A DNA stretch of 64,000 nucleotides from Luteimonas salinisoli. Lineage in GTDB: Bacteria; Pseudomonadota; Gammaproteobacteria; Xanthomonadales; Xanthomonadaceae. Positions 23,552 through 33,383 of the stretch are shown here, in pieces (position 1 is the first letter of the stretch; each line of letters begins with the position of its first letter). The position numbers and the translations under genes were made by a program. The notes below the pieces were generated by a model. It ran no database searches, was not told the origin of the DNA, and was given only the letters and a program-made list of their open reading frames with translations. The stretch lies in contig NZ_JACCKA010000017.1 in assembly GCF_013425525.1 (NCBI RefSeq), forward strand, positions 57,261-121,260, in the 5' to 3' direction.

Positions 23552-26161
23552 TCAGGACAGGGCCTTGAGCCGGTACAGCGCCTCGAGCGCCTGCTTCGGC
23601 GTCAGCTCGTCGGGATCGATCCCGGCCAGCGCGTCCAGCGCCGCCGAGGCCGGCGCGAACAGGCCGATCTGCTGCGGCGCGTCCAGCGCCTGCGGGCGCA
23701 TCGTCGCGGCCTGGGTTTCGCGGCCGCGCTGCTCGAGCTCGGCCAGGCGGCCGCGGGCGTCGGCCACCACCGCCTTGGGCAGCCCGGCCAGCGCCGCCAC
23801 CTGCAAGCCGAAGCTGCGGTCGGCCGGGCCGTCCTTCACCGCGTGCATGAACACCAGCGTCTCGGCGCCCGACTGGTCGCGGTGCTCCACCGCGTCCAGG
23901 TGCACGTTGGCCACGCCGCTGCCCGGCGCGGCCAGCGCGGTCAGCTCGAAATAGTGGGTGGCGAACAGGGTATAGCTGCGGTTGGCCTGCGCCAGGTGAC
24001 GCGCGCAGGCTTCGGCCAGGGCCAGGCCGTCGTAGGTGGAGGTGCCGCGGCCGATTTCGTCCATCAGCACCAGCGACTGGTCGGTGGCGTGGTGGAGGAT
24101 GTAGCTGGTCTCGGCCATCTCGACCATGAAGGTGGACTGCCCCTTCGCCAGGTCGTCGCCGGCGCCGATGCGGGTCAGGATGCGGTCGATCGGCCCGATC
24201 GCCGCGCGCGTCGCCGGCACGAAGCTGCCGATGTGCGCCAGCAGCACGATCAGCGCGTTCTGGCGCATGTAGGTGCTCTTGCCGCCCATGTTGGGACCGG
24301 TGATCACCAGCATGCGGCGGCCGACGTGGTCGGGGGCGCAGTCGAGCACCAGGTCGTTCGGCTCGAACGGCTCGTCGCGCACCGCCTCCACCACCGGGTG
24401 GCGGCCGCGCTCGATGCGCAGCCCCGGGTTGCCGCCCAGCTCCGGCCGCGACCAGTCCAGCGCCTGCGCACGCTCGGCGAACGCGGCCAGCACGTCGAGT
24501 TCGCTGAGCGCGCCGGCGCAGCGCCGCAGCGGCTCCAGCCGCGCGCCCAGCGCATCGAGCAGCTGCTCGTACAGCAGCCGCTCGCGGGCCAGCGCGCGCT
24601 CGCGGGCCGAGAGCACCTTGTCCTCGAACTGCTTGAGCTCCTCGGTGATGTAGCGTTCGGCGTTGGTCAGGGTCTGGCGCCGGGTGTAGTGCGTCGGCGC
24701 CCGGCCGGCCTGCGCCTTGCTGATCTCGATGTAGTAGCCGTGCACGCGGTTGTAGCCGAGCTTGAGCGTGGCGATGCCGCTGGCTTCGCGCTCGCGCGCC
24801 TCCAGGTCCACCAGGAACTGGTCGGCATTGCTGCTGAGCGCGCGCAGCTCGTCGAGCTCGGCGTCGTGGCCCTCTGCGAACACGCCGCCGTCGCGCGCCA
24901 GCACCGGCGGCTGTTCCACCAACGCGGTGGCCAGCAGGTGCGCTTCGGCGGCGTGTTCGCCGAGACTGTCGGCGAGCGCCTGCAGGCGCGGCGAATCCAG
25001 CGGCGCCAGCATCGCGCGCAGCTCCGGCAGCATCGCCAGTCCGTCGCGCAGGGTGGACAGGTCGCGCGGCCGCGCCGAGCGCAGGGCGATGCGCGAGAGG
25101 ATGCGCTCGAGGTCGCCGAGGCCGCGGAAGCGTTCGCGAAGCGCCGTCTCGGCGCCGTGGTCGATCAGGGTCGCCACCGCGTGGTGGCGCTCGCCCAGCA
25201 CCGTGCGGTCGCGCAGCGGCCGGTGCAGCCAGCGCCGCAGCAGGCGACCGCCCATCGGGGTGATGGTGCTGTCGAGCACGCCGAGCAGGGTGTTGCGGCT
25301 GTCGCCGTCGACGCGGGTATCGAGCTCCAGGTGGCGGCGGGTGGCGGCGTTCATCGCGATCGCGCCGTCGCTGGTCTCCACCGCGATCGAGGTCAGGTGC
25401 GGCAGGCGCTGCTTCTGGGTCTCCTCGACGTAGCCGAGCAGCGCGCTGGCGGCGGCGATCGCCAGCGGGCGGTCCTCCAGGCCGAAGCCCGACAGGTCGT
25501 GCAGCCCGAAGAACTGCAGCAGCTGGCGGCGCCCGGTGTCGGCGTCGAACAGCCACGGCGCGCGGCGGCGCAGGCCGCTGCGCGCGGTCAGGAACGCCGG
25601 CCAGCCCTCCTCGTCGGGCAGCAGCAGCTCGGCCGGCTCCAGCCGCGAGAGCTCGGCCTCGAGCTGGTCGTCGTTGGCCACCTCGTTGACCAGGAAGCGG
25701 CCCCCGGCCAGGTCGGCCCAGGCCAGGCCGTAACCTTGCTTCGACCGCGCCAGCGCCAGCAGCAGGGTGTCGCGGCGCTCGTCGAGCAGCGCTTCGTCGG
25801 TGACCGTGCCGGGGGTGACGATGCGCACGACCTTGCGCTCGACCAGGCCCTTGCTGGCGGCGGGGTCGCCGATCTGTTCGCAGATCGCCACCGACTCGCC
25901 CAGCGCCACCAGCCGCGCCAGGTAGCCCTCGGCGGCGTGGTGCGGCACGCCGGCCATCGGGATCGGCGCGCCGCCCGAGGCGCCGCGCTGGGTGAGGGTA
26001 ATGTCGAGCAGCCGCGCCGCCTTGCGCGCATCGTCGTAGAACAGCTCGTAGAAGTCCCCCATCCGGAAGAACAGCAACACGTCCGGGTGCTCCGCCTTGG
26101 CGGCGAAGAACTGGCGCATCAGCGGGGTGTGTTCGGGCGTCTGGGCGGCGCTGTTGGACAT
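23552..26161 (-). CDS. mutS: DNA mismatch repair protein MutS
   Basis: 869 residues. MutS recognises mispairs and recruits MutL. The N-terminal mismatch-binding motif F-x-E is in [15 protein letters not shown] (about residues 31-45); the ATPase has Walker [10 protein letters not shown] (about 619-627), Walker [17 protein letters not shown] and the ATHYFEL signature; the C-terminus ends [15 protein letters not shown], the tetramer/dimer motif. ATG 26161 matches family starts; the open frame continues upstream without coding character. mutL is also in this window. Confidence 0.98.
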   Translation of the reverse strand: MSNSAAQTPEHTPLMRQFFAAKAEHPDVLLFFRMGDFYELFYDDARKAARLLDITLTQRGASGGAPIPMAGVPHHAAEGYLARLVALGESVAICEQIGDPAASKGLVERKVVRIVTPGTVTDEALLDERRDTLLLALARSKQGYGLAWADLAGGRFLVNEVANDDQLEAELSRLEPAELLLPDEEGWPAFLTARSGLRRRAPWLFDADTGRRQLLQFFGLHDLSGFGLEDRPLAIAAASALLGYVEETQKQRLPHLTSIAVETSDGAIAMNAATRRHLELDTRVDGDSRNTLLGVLDSTITPMGGRLLRRWLHRPLRDRTVLGERHHAVATLIDHGAETALRERFRGLGDLERILSRIALRSARPRDLSTLRDGLAMLPELRAMLAPLDSPRLQALADSLGEHAAEAHLLATALVEQPPVLARDGGVFAEGHDAELDELRALSSNADQFLVDLEAREREASGIATLKLGYNRVHGYYIEISKAQAGRAPTHYTRRQTLTNAERYITEELKQFEDKVLSARERALARERLLYEQLLDALGARLEPLRRCAGALSELDVLAAFAERAQALDWSRPELGGNPGLRIERGRHPVVEAVRDEPFEPNDLVLDCAPDHVGRRMLVITGPNMGGKSTYMRQNALIVLLAHIGSFVPATRAAIGPIDRILTRIGAGDDLAKGQSTFMVEMAETSYILHHATDQSLVLMDEIGRGTSTYDGLALAEACARHLAQANRSYTLFATHYFELTALAAPGSGVANVHLDAVEHRDQSGAETLVFMHAVKDGPADRSFGLQVAALAGLPKAVVADARGRLAELEQRGRETQAATMRPQALDAPQQIGLFAPASAALDALAGIDPDELTPKQALEALYRLKALS

Positions 26162-26368
26162 CGGCGGGGCGGCTGGGCGGCGGCGGACATTGTAGCGGCC
26201 GCCCCCGGGCGGCCGCTGCCGCGGCTCCGGGCAGGGGCGTGAGACCGCCGGTAGCACCGGACGCGCACGGCGCGCGCAGTGGCGCAAGGTCGCCGCGCCG
26301 GGTCGAAGCGTCCCCGGCGCGGCGTCCGGCTTCCGGGGCGTCGTTGCGCGGAGCGCTATGCTGTTCGC

Positions 26369-27013
26369 ATGGGCGACTCGTGCTGCGGCAAGTCGATCGA
26401 GGTCCGGGCCCTGCAGGCGCGGCAGCGTCGTGTGCTGGTCATGGTGCTGGCGATCAACGCGGCGACGTTCCTGATGATGGTGGCGGCGGCGTTCGCGGCG
26501 GGCTCCTCGTCGCTGCTGTCCGGCGGGCTGGACAACCTCGGTGACGCGCTGACCTATGCGCTGAGCCTGGCGGTGGTCGGCGCAAGCCTGCGGGCGAAGG
26601 CCTGGGTGGCGGTCTTCAAGGGGGTGCTCATTCTTGCCGCCGCGATCGCGGTGGGGGTGCAGATCGCGTGGCGCCTGGCGCACCCGGCGGTGCCGCTGTT
26701 CGACACCATGGGCGCGGCCGCGCTGCTCAACCTGGGGGCCAATGCCGCCTGCCTCTGGCTGCTGGCGCCGTACCGGCATGGCGACGTCAACATGTCCTCG
26801 GTATGGGAGTGCTCGCGCAACGACGTGTGGGAAGGCGGGGCGGTGCTGGCCGCCGCGGCGGGGGTCTGGGCGTTCGGCAGCGGCTGGCCCGACCTGCTGG
26901 TCGCGTGCGCCCTGTTGCTGCTGTTCCTGCGCTCGGCGCTGCGTGTGCTCGGTAGCGCCCGGCGCGAGCTCGCGGCGGCGCAAGGCGCCGCGCCGGAGAT
27001 CCGCGGCGGCTGA
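26369..27013 (+). CDS. Cation-efflux (CDF-like) membrane protein
   Basis: 214 residues. A cysteine-bearing N-terminus (MGDSCCGKS) precedes about five or six membrane helices. [26 protein letters not shown] resembles the metal-site helix of cation diffusion facilitators, where DNLGD stands for the HxxxD/DxxxD ligand pair. The protein is shorter than classical CDF transporters and lacks the cytoplasmic C-terminal domain. Its position just before arsR suggests a heavy-metal or metalloid role, but there is a 310-bp gap containing a heptanucleotide array, so co-transcription is not certain. Confidence 0.75.
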   Translation: MGDSCCGKSIEVRALQARQRRVLVMVLAINAATFLMMVAAAFAAGSSSLLSGGLDNLGDALTYALSLAVVGASLRAKAWVAVFKGVLILAAAIAVGVQIAWRLAHPAVPLFDTMGAAALLNLGANAACLWLLAPYRHGDVNMSSVWECSRNDVWEGGAVLAAAAGVWAFGSGWPDLLVACALLLLFLRSALRVLGSARRELAAAQGAAPEIRGG

Positions 27014-27021
27014 CGAGAAAA

Positions 27022-27091
27022 GCTCACCGCTCATCGCTCATCGCTCATCGTTCGGCGGTCGGCGGTCGGCGGTCGGCGGTCGGCGATCGGC
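27022..27091 (+). repeat. 70-bp heptanucleotide tandem array
   Basis: Ten uninterrupted 7-bp units of pattern GNTCNNC: GCTCACC, GCTCATC x3, GTTCGGC, GGTCGGC x4, GATCGGC. It starts 8 bases after the stop of the CDF-like gene. The remainder of the gap to arsR (27092-27300) has no gene I can support. Confidence 0.93.
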
Positions 27092-27315
27092 CGGCGCGCC
27101 GGCGGGGGTCGGCATCGAACGCGCACCTCCAGATCAGAAGCGCGTGCCCAGGACCCCGGCAACGGCAGCCCGGTGGGCGGGCGGCGCACGTCACCTGATC
27201 CCGGACCGCCGGGGTGGGCGCTCACCCGGTCGAGTCGCGACCTTCGTCGCTCCCATCGCTGCCGGAGAAGCGGGCGCGGTACGCGATCCATCCGTGGTCA
27301 GCTATTAATTCAAAT

Positions 27316-27333
27316 ATTCCAGTATGATGGAAT
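27316..27333 (+). promoter_or_regulatory. Inverted repeat at the arsR start, likely ArsR operator
   Basis: ATTCCA (27316-27321), six bases, TGGAAT (27328-27333): a perfect 6-bp inverted repeat in a locally AT-rich stretch (27302-27337). It overlaps a TATGAT -10-like motif (27323-27328) and the first arsR ATG, fitting autorepression by ArsR. If the operator is outside the coding region, translation starts at the ATG 27336. Confidence 0.55.
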
Positions 27334-27656
27334 CAATGCAGACCGCCGCCGCACTCGATGCCCTGTCCGCGCTGGCGCAGAAATCCCGCCTGGCGCTGTT
27401 TCGCCACCTGGTCCAGCTCGGGCCCGGTGGCGCCACCCCGGGGGAGTTGGCCGAGGCGCTGGGCCTCGCCGCCACCACGCTCTCGTTCCACCTCAAGACC
27501 CTGGCCCAGGCCGGGCTGATCGAGGCCGAGCAGCACGGCCGAAGCATCACCTACCGCGCCGACTTCGCCGCGATGCAGGGGCTGGTCGACTATCTCACCG
27601 AGAACTGCTGCGGCGGCGACCCCGCACGCTGCGCACCCAGGGCAGCGCGGCGGTGA
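27324..27656 (+). CDS. arsR: ArsR/SmtB-family arsenic-responsive repressor
   Basis: 110 residues. Winged helix: ALSALAQKSRLALFRHLVQLGPGGATPGELAEALGLAATTLSFHLKTLAQAGLIEAEQHGRSITYRAD. The C-terminal tail ENCCGGDPARC has C95, C96 and C103, close to the C95/C96/C102 triad known to bind As(III) in ArsR of Acidithiobacillus ferrooxidans, rather than the CVC motif of plasmid R773. Start alternatives are ATG 27324, 27327 or 27336; an operator-like repeat overlaps the first two. It heads the cluster with GAPDH and arsJ. Confidence 0.9.
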   Translation: MMESMQTAAALDALSALAQKSRLALFRHLVQLGPGGATPGELAEALGLAATTLSFHLKTLAQAGLIEAEQHGRSITYRADFAAMQGLVDYLTENCCGGDPARCAPRAARR

Positions 27657-27806
27657 CGGTGGCGGCTGCCATGGCTCCCACGGTGGCCGGCGCTGTCGAT
27701 TCCATCCGAAAGACGCCCTCGCTTTCACGCGGGTTGCCGCTGCCGGTGGGCTCGTGGGGGAGATCACGGTGCGCAATGCTTTGATTCACTGGCTGGAGTT
27801 CCGCAC

Positions 27807-28835
27807 ATGAGCATCAAGATCGGGATCAACGGGTTCGGCCGGATGGGTCGGCTCGTCCTGCGCGCGGCGCTGGAACGCGACGATCTCGCATCCGCGTCCG
27901 AATTCGTCCGCATCAACGATCCCGCCGCCGACGCGGCCACCCTGGCGCATCTGCTCGCCTTCGACTCGATCCATGGACCCTGGCGGCGCGAGATCGGCCA
28001 CGAGGGAGACGCGCTGGTTGTCGATGGCCGCCGGATCCCGGTCGCACGCAACCGCGGCATCGCCGACACCGACTGGTCGGACTGCGACGTGGTGATCGAA
28101 GCCTCGGGGCGGTTCCGGAAGCAGGAAGCCCTGCAGCCCTATCTCGACCAGGGCGTCGCGCGCGTGGTGGTGACCGCGCCGGTGAAGCAACCTGGCGTGC
28201 TCGACGCCGTGGTCGGGGTCAACGATCACCTGTTCGACCCACTGGCGCACCGTATCGTCACCGCGGCCTCGTGCACCACCAACTGCCTGGCGCCGGTGGT
28301 CAAGGTGATCCACGAGGGGATCGGGATCCGCCACGGCAGCATCACCACCATCCATTCGCTCACCAACACTCAGACCATCGTCGACGCCGCGCACAAGGAC
28401 CTTCGCCGCGCCCGCGCCTGCGGCAGCAGTCTGATTCCTACCTCCACCGGTTCGGCCACGGCGATCGCGGAGATCTTCCCGGAGTTGCGCGGGCGCCTGG
28501 ACGGCATTGCGGTGCGAGTGCCGCTGACCAACGCCTCGCTCACCGATTGCGTGTTCGAAGTCGAGCGCGCCACCACGGTGGAGGAGGTCAACGGACTGCT
28601 GCGTGCGGCCACGCTGCAAGGCCCGCTACAGGGCATCCTTGGCTACGAGGCGCGGCCGCTGGTGTCGATCGACTACCGCACCGATCCGCGTTCGTCGATC
28701 GTCGACGCGCTGTCGACCCGGGTGATCAACGGCACCCAGGTCAAGATCTACGCGTGGTACGACAACGAGTGGGGCTATGTGAATCGCACCGCCGAGCTGG
28801 CGCTGAAGGTGGGGCGGGCAGGGCCGCCGGCGTGA
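27807..28835 (+). CDS. ArsJ-associated glyceraldehyde-3-phosphate dehydrogenase
   Basis: 342 residues of type I GAPDH: Rossmann [10 protein letters not shown] at residues 7-16, catalytic C156 in AASCTTNC, catalytic His in [10 protein letters not shown] (about 182), and WYDNEWGY near the C-terminus. When encoded between arsR and arsJ, this enzyme uses arsenate in place of phosphate to form 1-arseno-3-phosphoglycerate, the substrate of ArsJ. It starts [20 protein letters not shown] with GGAG about 9 bases upstream of the ATG. The 150-bp gap after arsR holds no gene. A glycolytic role is less likely given the context. Confidence 0.93.
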   Translation: MSIKIGINGFGRMGRLVLRAALERDDLASASEFVRINDPAADAATLAHLLAFDSIHGPWRREIGHEGDALVVDGRRIPVARNRGIADTDWSDCDVVIEASGRFRKQEALQPYLDQGVARVVVTAPVKQPGVLDAVVGVNDHLFDPLAHRIVTAASCTTNCLAPVVKVIHEGIGIRHGSITTIHSLTNTQTIVDAAHKDLRRARACGSSLIPTSTGSATAIAEIFPELRGRLDGIAVRVPLTNASLTDCVFEVERATTVEEVNGLLRAATLQGPLQGILGYEARPLVSIDYRTDPRSSIVDALSTRVINGTQVKIYAWYDNEWGYVNRTAELALKVGRAGPPA

Positions 28836-28866
28836 CCACCCGTCCGGAGCCGGCGCAGCCGATCGC

Positions 28867-28981
28867 GCAGCCGAGCAAGCTCGGCTCTACCAGGGCGCGA
28901 CGTAGAGCGGAGCTTGCTCCGCTGCTCCCGGCTCCGGAGCCGGCATAGCCGAATGGCGCAGCCGAGCGAGCTCGGCTCTAC
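28867..28981 (+). repeat. Three palindromic REP-like units between GAPDH and arsJ
   Basis: Three 24-base units: 28867-28890 (reverse), 28902-28925 (forward) and 28958-28981 (reverse), each reading GTAGAGC[CG]GAGC...GCTGC and nearly self-complementary. The forward unit is identical to the one after rimM. They fill most of the 166-bp gap and could fold into hairpins that affect downstream arsJ expression. Confidence 0.88.
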
Positions 28982-29001
28982 AGGGGGAATTTGGGACCGG
29001 C

Positions 29002-30264
29002 ATGAACCACGCACCGTCGCCATCGCCGTCGCCGTCGCCATCGTCGCCCGGGCTGCGCCAGTACGCGCTGGTGACCGGAAACTACTGGGCCTTCACCCTC
29101 ACCGACGGGGCGTTGCGCATGCTGGTGGTGCTGCATTTCCACCAGCTCGGCTACGCGCCGCTGCAGATCGCGCTGCTGTTCCTGTTCTACGAGTTCTTCG
29201 GTGTGGTCACCAACCTGGTGGGCGGCTGGCTGGGCGCGCGCATCGGCTTGAACCGGACCATGAACATCGGTCTGGGCCTGCAGATCGTGGCGCTGGCGAT
29301 GCTGGCGGTGCCGAGCGCATGGCTGGCCGTGCCGCTGGTGATGACGGCGCAGGCGCTGTCGGGCATCGCCAAGGACCTCAACAAGATGAGCGCCAAGAGC
29401 AGCGTCAAGCTGCTGGTGGCCGACGGGGCCCAGGGCACCCTGTATCGCTGGGTTGCGGCACTCACCGGTTCCAAGAACGCACTCAAGGGCGTCGGCTTCT
29501 TCGTCGGCGGCGCGCTGCTGACCTGGCTGGGCTTTCGCGGCGCGGTGCTGGGGATGGCGGCCGCGCTGGCGCTGGTGTGGATCGCCAGCCTGCTGCTGCT
29601 GCGCCGGGACCTGGGTCGCTCCCGGGCCAGGCCGAAATTCAGCCGCATCCTGTCCAAGAGCCGGCCGGTGAACGTACTGTCGGGGGCGCGAATGTGCCTG
29701 TTCGGCGCGCGCGACGTCTGGTTCGTGGTGGCGTTGCCGGTGTACCTGGCGACCGCCCTGGGCTGGGACCACTGGCAGGTCGGCGGGTTCCTGGCCTGCT
29801 GGGTGATCGGCTACGGCCTGGTCCAGTCGCTGGCTCCGCGCATCACCGGTCGCGGCCAGGCGCACTTGCCGGACGGGCGCACCGCGCTGGGCTGGGCCGC
29901 CGTGTTGGCGGTGGTGCCTGCGGGGATGGCGGCGTTGCTGGCCGCGGACGCCTCGCCCCAGGTCGTGCTGGTGGCGGGCCTGGGGCTGTTCGGGCTGCTG
30001 TTCGCGGTGAATTCCTCGTTGCACAGCTACTTGATCGTCAGCTACGCCGACGAGGACGGGGTATCGCTGGACGTGGGCTTCTACTACATGGCCAATGCCC
30101 TGGGGCGGCTGCTGGGCACGCTGCTGTCCGGCTGGATCTACCAGGCGTCGGGGCTGGTCGCCTGCCTGGTGGTGTCGGCGGTGCTGATCGCGCTCGCCGC
30201 CATGGTTTCGGGCGGCCTGCCGCGGCACCGCGTCGCCGTCGGCGTGGACCGGCAGGGCGGGTAG
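29002..30264 (+). CDS. arsJ: Organoarsenical efflux MFS transporter ArsJ
   Basis: 420 residues, about 11-12 membrane helices. RQYALVTGNYWAFTLTDGALRMLVVLHFHQLGY, FYEFFGVVTNLVGGWLGARIGL and SGIAKDLNKMSAKSSVKLL are strongly conserved ArsJ segments. ArsJ exports 1-arseno-3-phosphoglycerate, which then breaks down outside the cell, giving arsenate resistance. The N-terminus has an extra (Ser-Pro) repeat, residues 5-15, encoded by TCGCCA/TCGCCG hexamers; this looks like a repeat-driven extension. Confidence 0.93.
   Translation: MNHAPSPSPSPSPSSPGLRQYALVTGNYWAFTLTDGALRMLVVLHFHQLGYAPLQIALLFLFYEFFGVVTNLVGGWLGARIGLNRTMNIGLGLQIVALAMLAVPSAWLAVPLVMTAQALSGIAKDLNKMSAKSSVKLLVADGAQGTLYRWVAALTGSKNALKGVGFFVGGALLTWLGFRGAVLGMAAALALVWIASLLLLRRDLGRSRARPKFSRILSKSRPVNVLSGARMCLFGARDVWFVVALPVYLATALGWDHWQVGGFLACWVIGYGLVQSLAPRITGRGQAHLPDGRTALGWAAVLAVVPAGMAALLAADASPQVVLVAGLGLFGLLFAVNSSLHSYLIVSYADEDGVSLDVGFYYMANALGRLLGTLLSGWIYQASGLVACLVVSAVLIALAAMVSGGLPRHRVAVGVDRQGG
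29017..29046 (+). repeat. Hexanucleotide repeat inside the arsJ 5' coding region
   Basis: Five 6-bp units (TCGCCA, TCGCCG, TCGCCG, TCGCCA, TCGTCG), similar to the units of the array at 16888-16971, encoding the Ser-Pro repeat of ArsJ. Confidence 0.7.
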
Positions 30265-30527
30265 CCCGGCGCGATCCGACGGCCCGATCGAAAGGCCAGG
30301 TCCGGGTCGACACCCCCGGAGCAATCCGCCGGACCCGGCCCATTGGTCACGTACGCCACCGTCCGGAATTATGTTAGCTTTCCGTAATGCGCGTGATGGC
30401 GGCGCGCTGGACCAGTCCCCCACACGGGTCCCCGCCGCCGCCCCGGCCCGTCCGCGGGCGCGCATGCCGCCTCGCACGGCGGGTCGCAGATTTTCGGTTC
30501 AACGTACATCCACGCTAGGGGGACGCA

Positions 30528-33179
30528 ATGCTTTCGCAGCAGCCGAAACACAAGATTCTTGCCACTGCCGTGCTGGTCGCACTGGTCTCCATGACGCAAC
30601 TGGAAGCCGCGCACGCGCAGGACGTACCGCCCGCTGCCGACGCCGACGAGCCCACCACGCTCGCACGGATGGTGGTGACCGCGCAAAAGCGCGAGGAAGT
30701 GCTGCAGGACGTGCCGATCTCGGTCACGGTGATGGACGAGCAGCTGATCCGCGACACCGGCGTGCGCGACATCAAGGACATGCAGGTGCTGGTACCCGGC
30801 CTGACCGTGACCAGCACCCAGAACGAGGCGATCACCACCGCGCGCATCCGCGGCATCGGCACCGTCGGCGACAACGTCGGCCTGGAGTCGTCGGTCGGCG
30901 TGGTGATCGATGGCGTCTACCGGCCACGCAACAGCGTCGGCTTCGGCGATCTCGGCGAAATCGAGCGCATCGAGGTGCTCAAGGGCCCGCAGGGCACGGT
31001 GTTCGGCAAGAACACCTCGGCCGGCGTCATCAACGTGATGACCCGTCGCCCCAGCTACACCCAGAGCGTGGAAGGCGAGGTCACCGTCGGCAACTACGGT
31101 GCGATGGGGGTGTCCGGCGCCTACAACGACGCCTTCAACGACAACGCCGCCTTCAGCGTGTACGCCGCCAAGCGCAAGCGCGACGGCTGGATGGACGTGC
31201 GCACCGGCGGCGGCCCGCGCACCGAGGACGAAGACTACGACCAGAACTACCACACCCTGCGCGGCAAGCTGCTGCTGGAGCCCACCGACAGCGTGGACAT
31301 CCAGTTCGCTGCCGACTTCACCAGCCGCGAGGAGAACTGCTGCACCGCCGTGCAGCTGGTGACCGGAGGCACCGCGCCGATCATCCAGGCGCTCGGCGGC
31401 GGCGACGCCATCGCCATGCCGGCCGATCCGTTCGCGCGCGTGGCCTACAGCAACCGCTCGACCTCGCAGGACATCAAGGACAAGGGCGTGTCGGCGCAGG
31501 TCGACTGGGAGCTCGGCGCGATGGGCGGCGCCACCCTCACCTCGATCACCGCCTACCGCGAGTGGCAGGCGATCAACGGCCTGGACTTCGACTTCACCAC
31601 CGCCGACATCATCTACCGCAACGCCGACGAGGACGAGTCCTTCTCGGGCTTCGAGACCTTCAGCCAGGAATTCCGCCTCACCGGCTCCACCGACAGCATC
31701 GACTGGATGGCCGGCTTCTTCTATTCCGACGAGGACCTGGCGCGCAACGATTCCTACCGGGTCGGCGCCCACTACGAGCCCTACCTCTCCACGCTGGTGT
31801 ACCAGAACGTGGCCCAGAGCCTGGGTGCGGCCGGCATTCCGCTCGACAACCCCCTGGGGTTGCCGGCGGCGGCCTTCCTATCCCAGGTGAGCGGCGTGCC
31901 GTACGGCAGCAACTTCGGCGGCCTGGGCGCGCTCGACCGTCACGACCAGAGCGCCAAGAGCATGGCGCTGTTCACCAACAATACCTGGCACGCCACCGAC
32001 GCGCTCGACCTCACCGTCGGCCTGCGCTACACACGCGAGGAGAAGGAGCTGCGCTCGGTCTACAGCAATCCGAACGGCAGCCTCGGCTGCGGTTCGGCGC
32101 TGATCGACCAGAATCCGGCGAATCCGGCGCGGTTCGCGCAACTGCGGTCGGCGCTGGCGTCCCGGAGCACGGCCTTCGCCTCGCTGCCGGCGCCGGTGCA
32201 GGACGCGATCATGGCCCAGACCGGCCCGGGGATCGCCGGGTTCATGTGCCTGCCCTGGGCCAACGCCCTGCACAACGGGCGCGCGACGTTCCAGGAGCGC
32301 ACCGAGAACGAGTGGTCGGGCACCCTGAAGGCGTCCTACCGCTGGAACGAAAGCCTCATGACCTACGCCTCGGCCGCGCGCGGCTACAAGGGCGGCGGCT
32401 TCAACCTGGACCGCGTGCAGTCCTCGAACGGATTGTCCAGCGGCGGCCCGGGCATCACCCCGGTCGACGACACCTCGTTCCCGGGCGAGTTCGTCAACAG
32501 CTTCGAACTGGGCGCCAAGACCACCTTGGCCGACGGCAACCTGCTGCTCAACGCCACGGCTTTCCACCAGACCTACGACGACTTCCAGCTCAACAGCTTC
32601 CTCGGCACCAGCTTCGTGGTGCGCTCGATCCCGGAGGTGGTGTCCAAGGGCATCGATACCGAGATCCTGTGGCAGCCTGCCGCGGTGTCCGGGCTGATGC
32701 TGCAGGGCGGCCTGATGTACACCGACACCAAGTTCGGCGACGACATCCCCGGGGCGGACTTCCAGGCCCCGAACGGCGCGCTCTACAAGCTGCCGGGCGC
32801 GCGCATGCCGTTCGCCCCCGAGTGGTCCGGGTCGATCTCGGCGACCTACGAATGGGACGTCGGCGACCGGCTGGTAGCGCGCTTCAACACCGGCGCCAAG
32901 TACATGTCGGACTTCAACACCGGCTCCGACCTCGACGCCGAGAAGCATCAGGACGCCTATACCGTGGTCAACGCACGGCTTGGTTTCGGGTCCCGCGACC
33001 GCCGCTGGATGGTGGAGCTGTGGGGGCAGAACATCTTCGACGAGGACTACGTGCAGGTCGGCTTCGACGGCCCGCTGCAGGCGGTCGGCAGTCCGCAGCC
33101 CGGCGACCCGATGAACACCTACAACGCCTTCCTCGGCGCGCCGGCCACTTACGGAGTCACCTTCCGCCTGCGTTACTGA
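30528..33179 (+). CDS. TonB-dependent outer-membrane receptor
   Basis: 883 residues. The signal peptide is cleaved near AHA-Q (residue 30). A TonB-box/plug region follows (LARMVVTAQKREEVLQDVPISVTVM, about 45-70; plug to about 170 with the IEVLKGPQGTVFGKNTSAGVIN motif). The remaining part is a 22-strand barrel ending in YGVTFRLRY with a terminal aromatic. The extracellular parts contain an unusual vicinal CC (ENCCTA, about residue 268) and two further cysteines. The class resembles substrate-unknown TBDRs common in xanthomonads and sphingomonads. No neighbouring transporter reveals the ligand. Confidence 0.95.
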   Translation: MLSQQPKHKILATAVLVALVSMTQLEAAHAQDVPPAADADEPTTLARMVVTAQKREEVLQDVPISVTVMDEQLIRDTGVRDIKDMQVLVPGLTVTSTQNEAITTARIRGIGTVGDNVGLESSVGVVIDGVYRPRNSVGFGDLGEIERIEVLKGPQGTVFGKNTSAGVINVMTRRPSYTQSVEGEVTVGNYGAMGVSGAYNDAFNDNAAFSVYAAKRKRDGWMDVRTGGGPRTEDEDYDQNYHTLRGKLLLEPTDSVDIQFAADFTSREENCCTAVQLVTGGTAPIIQALGGGDAIAMPADPFARVAYSNRSTSQDIKDKGVSAQVDWELGAMGGATLTSITAYREWQAINGLDFDFTTADIIYRNADEDESFSGFETFSQEFRLTGSTDSIDWMAGFFYSDEDLARNDSYRVGAHYEPYLSTLVYQNVAQSLGAAGIPLDNPLGLPAAAFLSQVSGVPYGSNFGGLGALDRHDQSAKSMALFTNNTWHATDALDLTVGLRYTREEKELRSVYSNPNGSLGCGSALIDQNPANPARFAQLRSALASRSTAFASLPAPVQDAIMAQTGPGIAGFMCLPWANALHNGRATFQERTENEWSGTLKASYRWNESLMTYASAARGYKGGGFNLDRVQSSNGLSSGGPGITPVDDTSFPGEFVNSFELGAKTTLADGNLLLNATAFHQTYDDFQLNSFLGTSFVVRSIPEVVSKGIDTEILWQPAAVSGLMLQGGLMYTDTKFGDDIPGADFQAPNGALYKLPGARMPFAPEWSGSISATYEWDVGDRLVARFNTGAKYMSDFNTGSDLDAEKHQDAYTVVNARLGFGSRDRRWMVELWGQNIFDEDYVQVGFDGPLQAVGSPQPGDPMNTYNAFLGAPATYGVTFRLRY

Positions 33180-33198
33180 CCGCGGGCCCGACGCTGGG

Positions 33199-33234
33199 CT
33201 CCCCGCGGCTTTCGCGGACACGGGCCGCTCCTGC
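33199..33234 (-). repeat. Half copy of the 108-bp element
   Basis: A degenerate reversed left arm (CGCGGCTTTCGCGGACACGG followed by GCCGCTCCTGC) about 20 bp after the TonB-receptor stop. Confidence 0.65.
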
Positions 33235-33252
33235 AGAGGAGCGGCCCGTCCC

Positions 33253-33360
33253 GTAGGAGCGTGCCATGCACGCGAAAACCGGCGCGGGCGGCAATGCCCG
33301 CACTCGCCGCCACGCCCCTCGGAGACTCCCGCGGCCTTCGCGGCCATGGGCCGCTCCTAC
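33253..33360 (-). repeat. 108-bp palindromic element, copy 3
   Basis: A complete 108-bp unit in reverse orientation, ends GTAGGAGCGTGCCATGCACG and CGGCCATGGGCCGCTCCTAC. Confidence 0.92.
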
Positions 33361-33383
33361 AGGTGAGGCGGCCTGCGGTGCCC

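Noticed and set aside
27657..27806. Gap between arsR and GAPDH considered as a gene remnant
   Set aside because: Short frames only, none resembling arsC or a transporter; nothing supportable.
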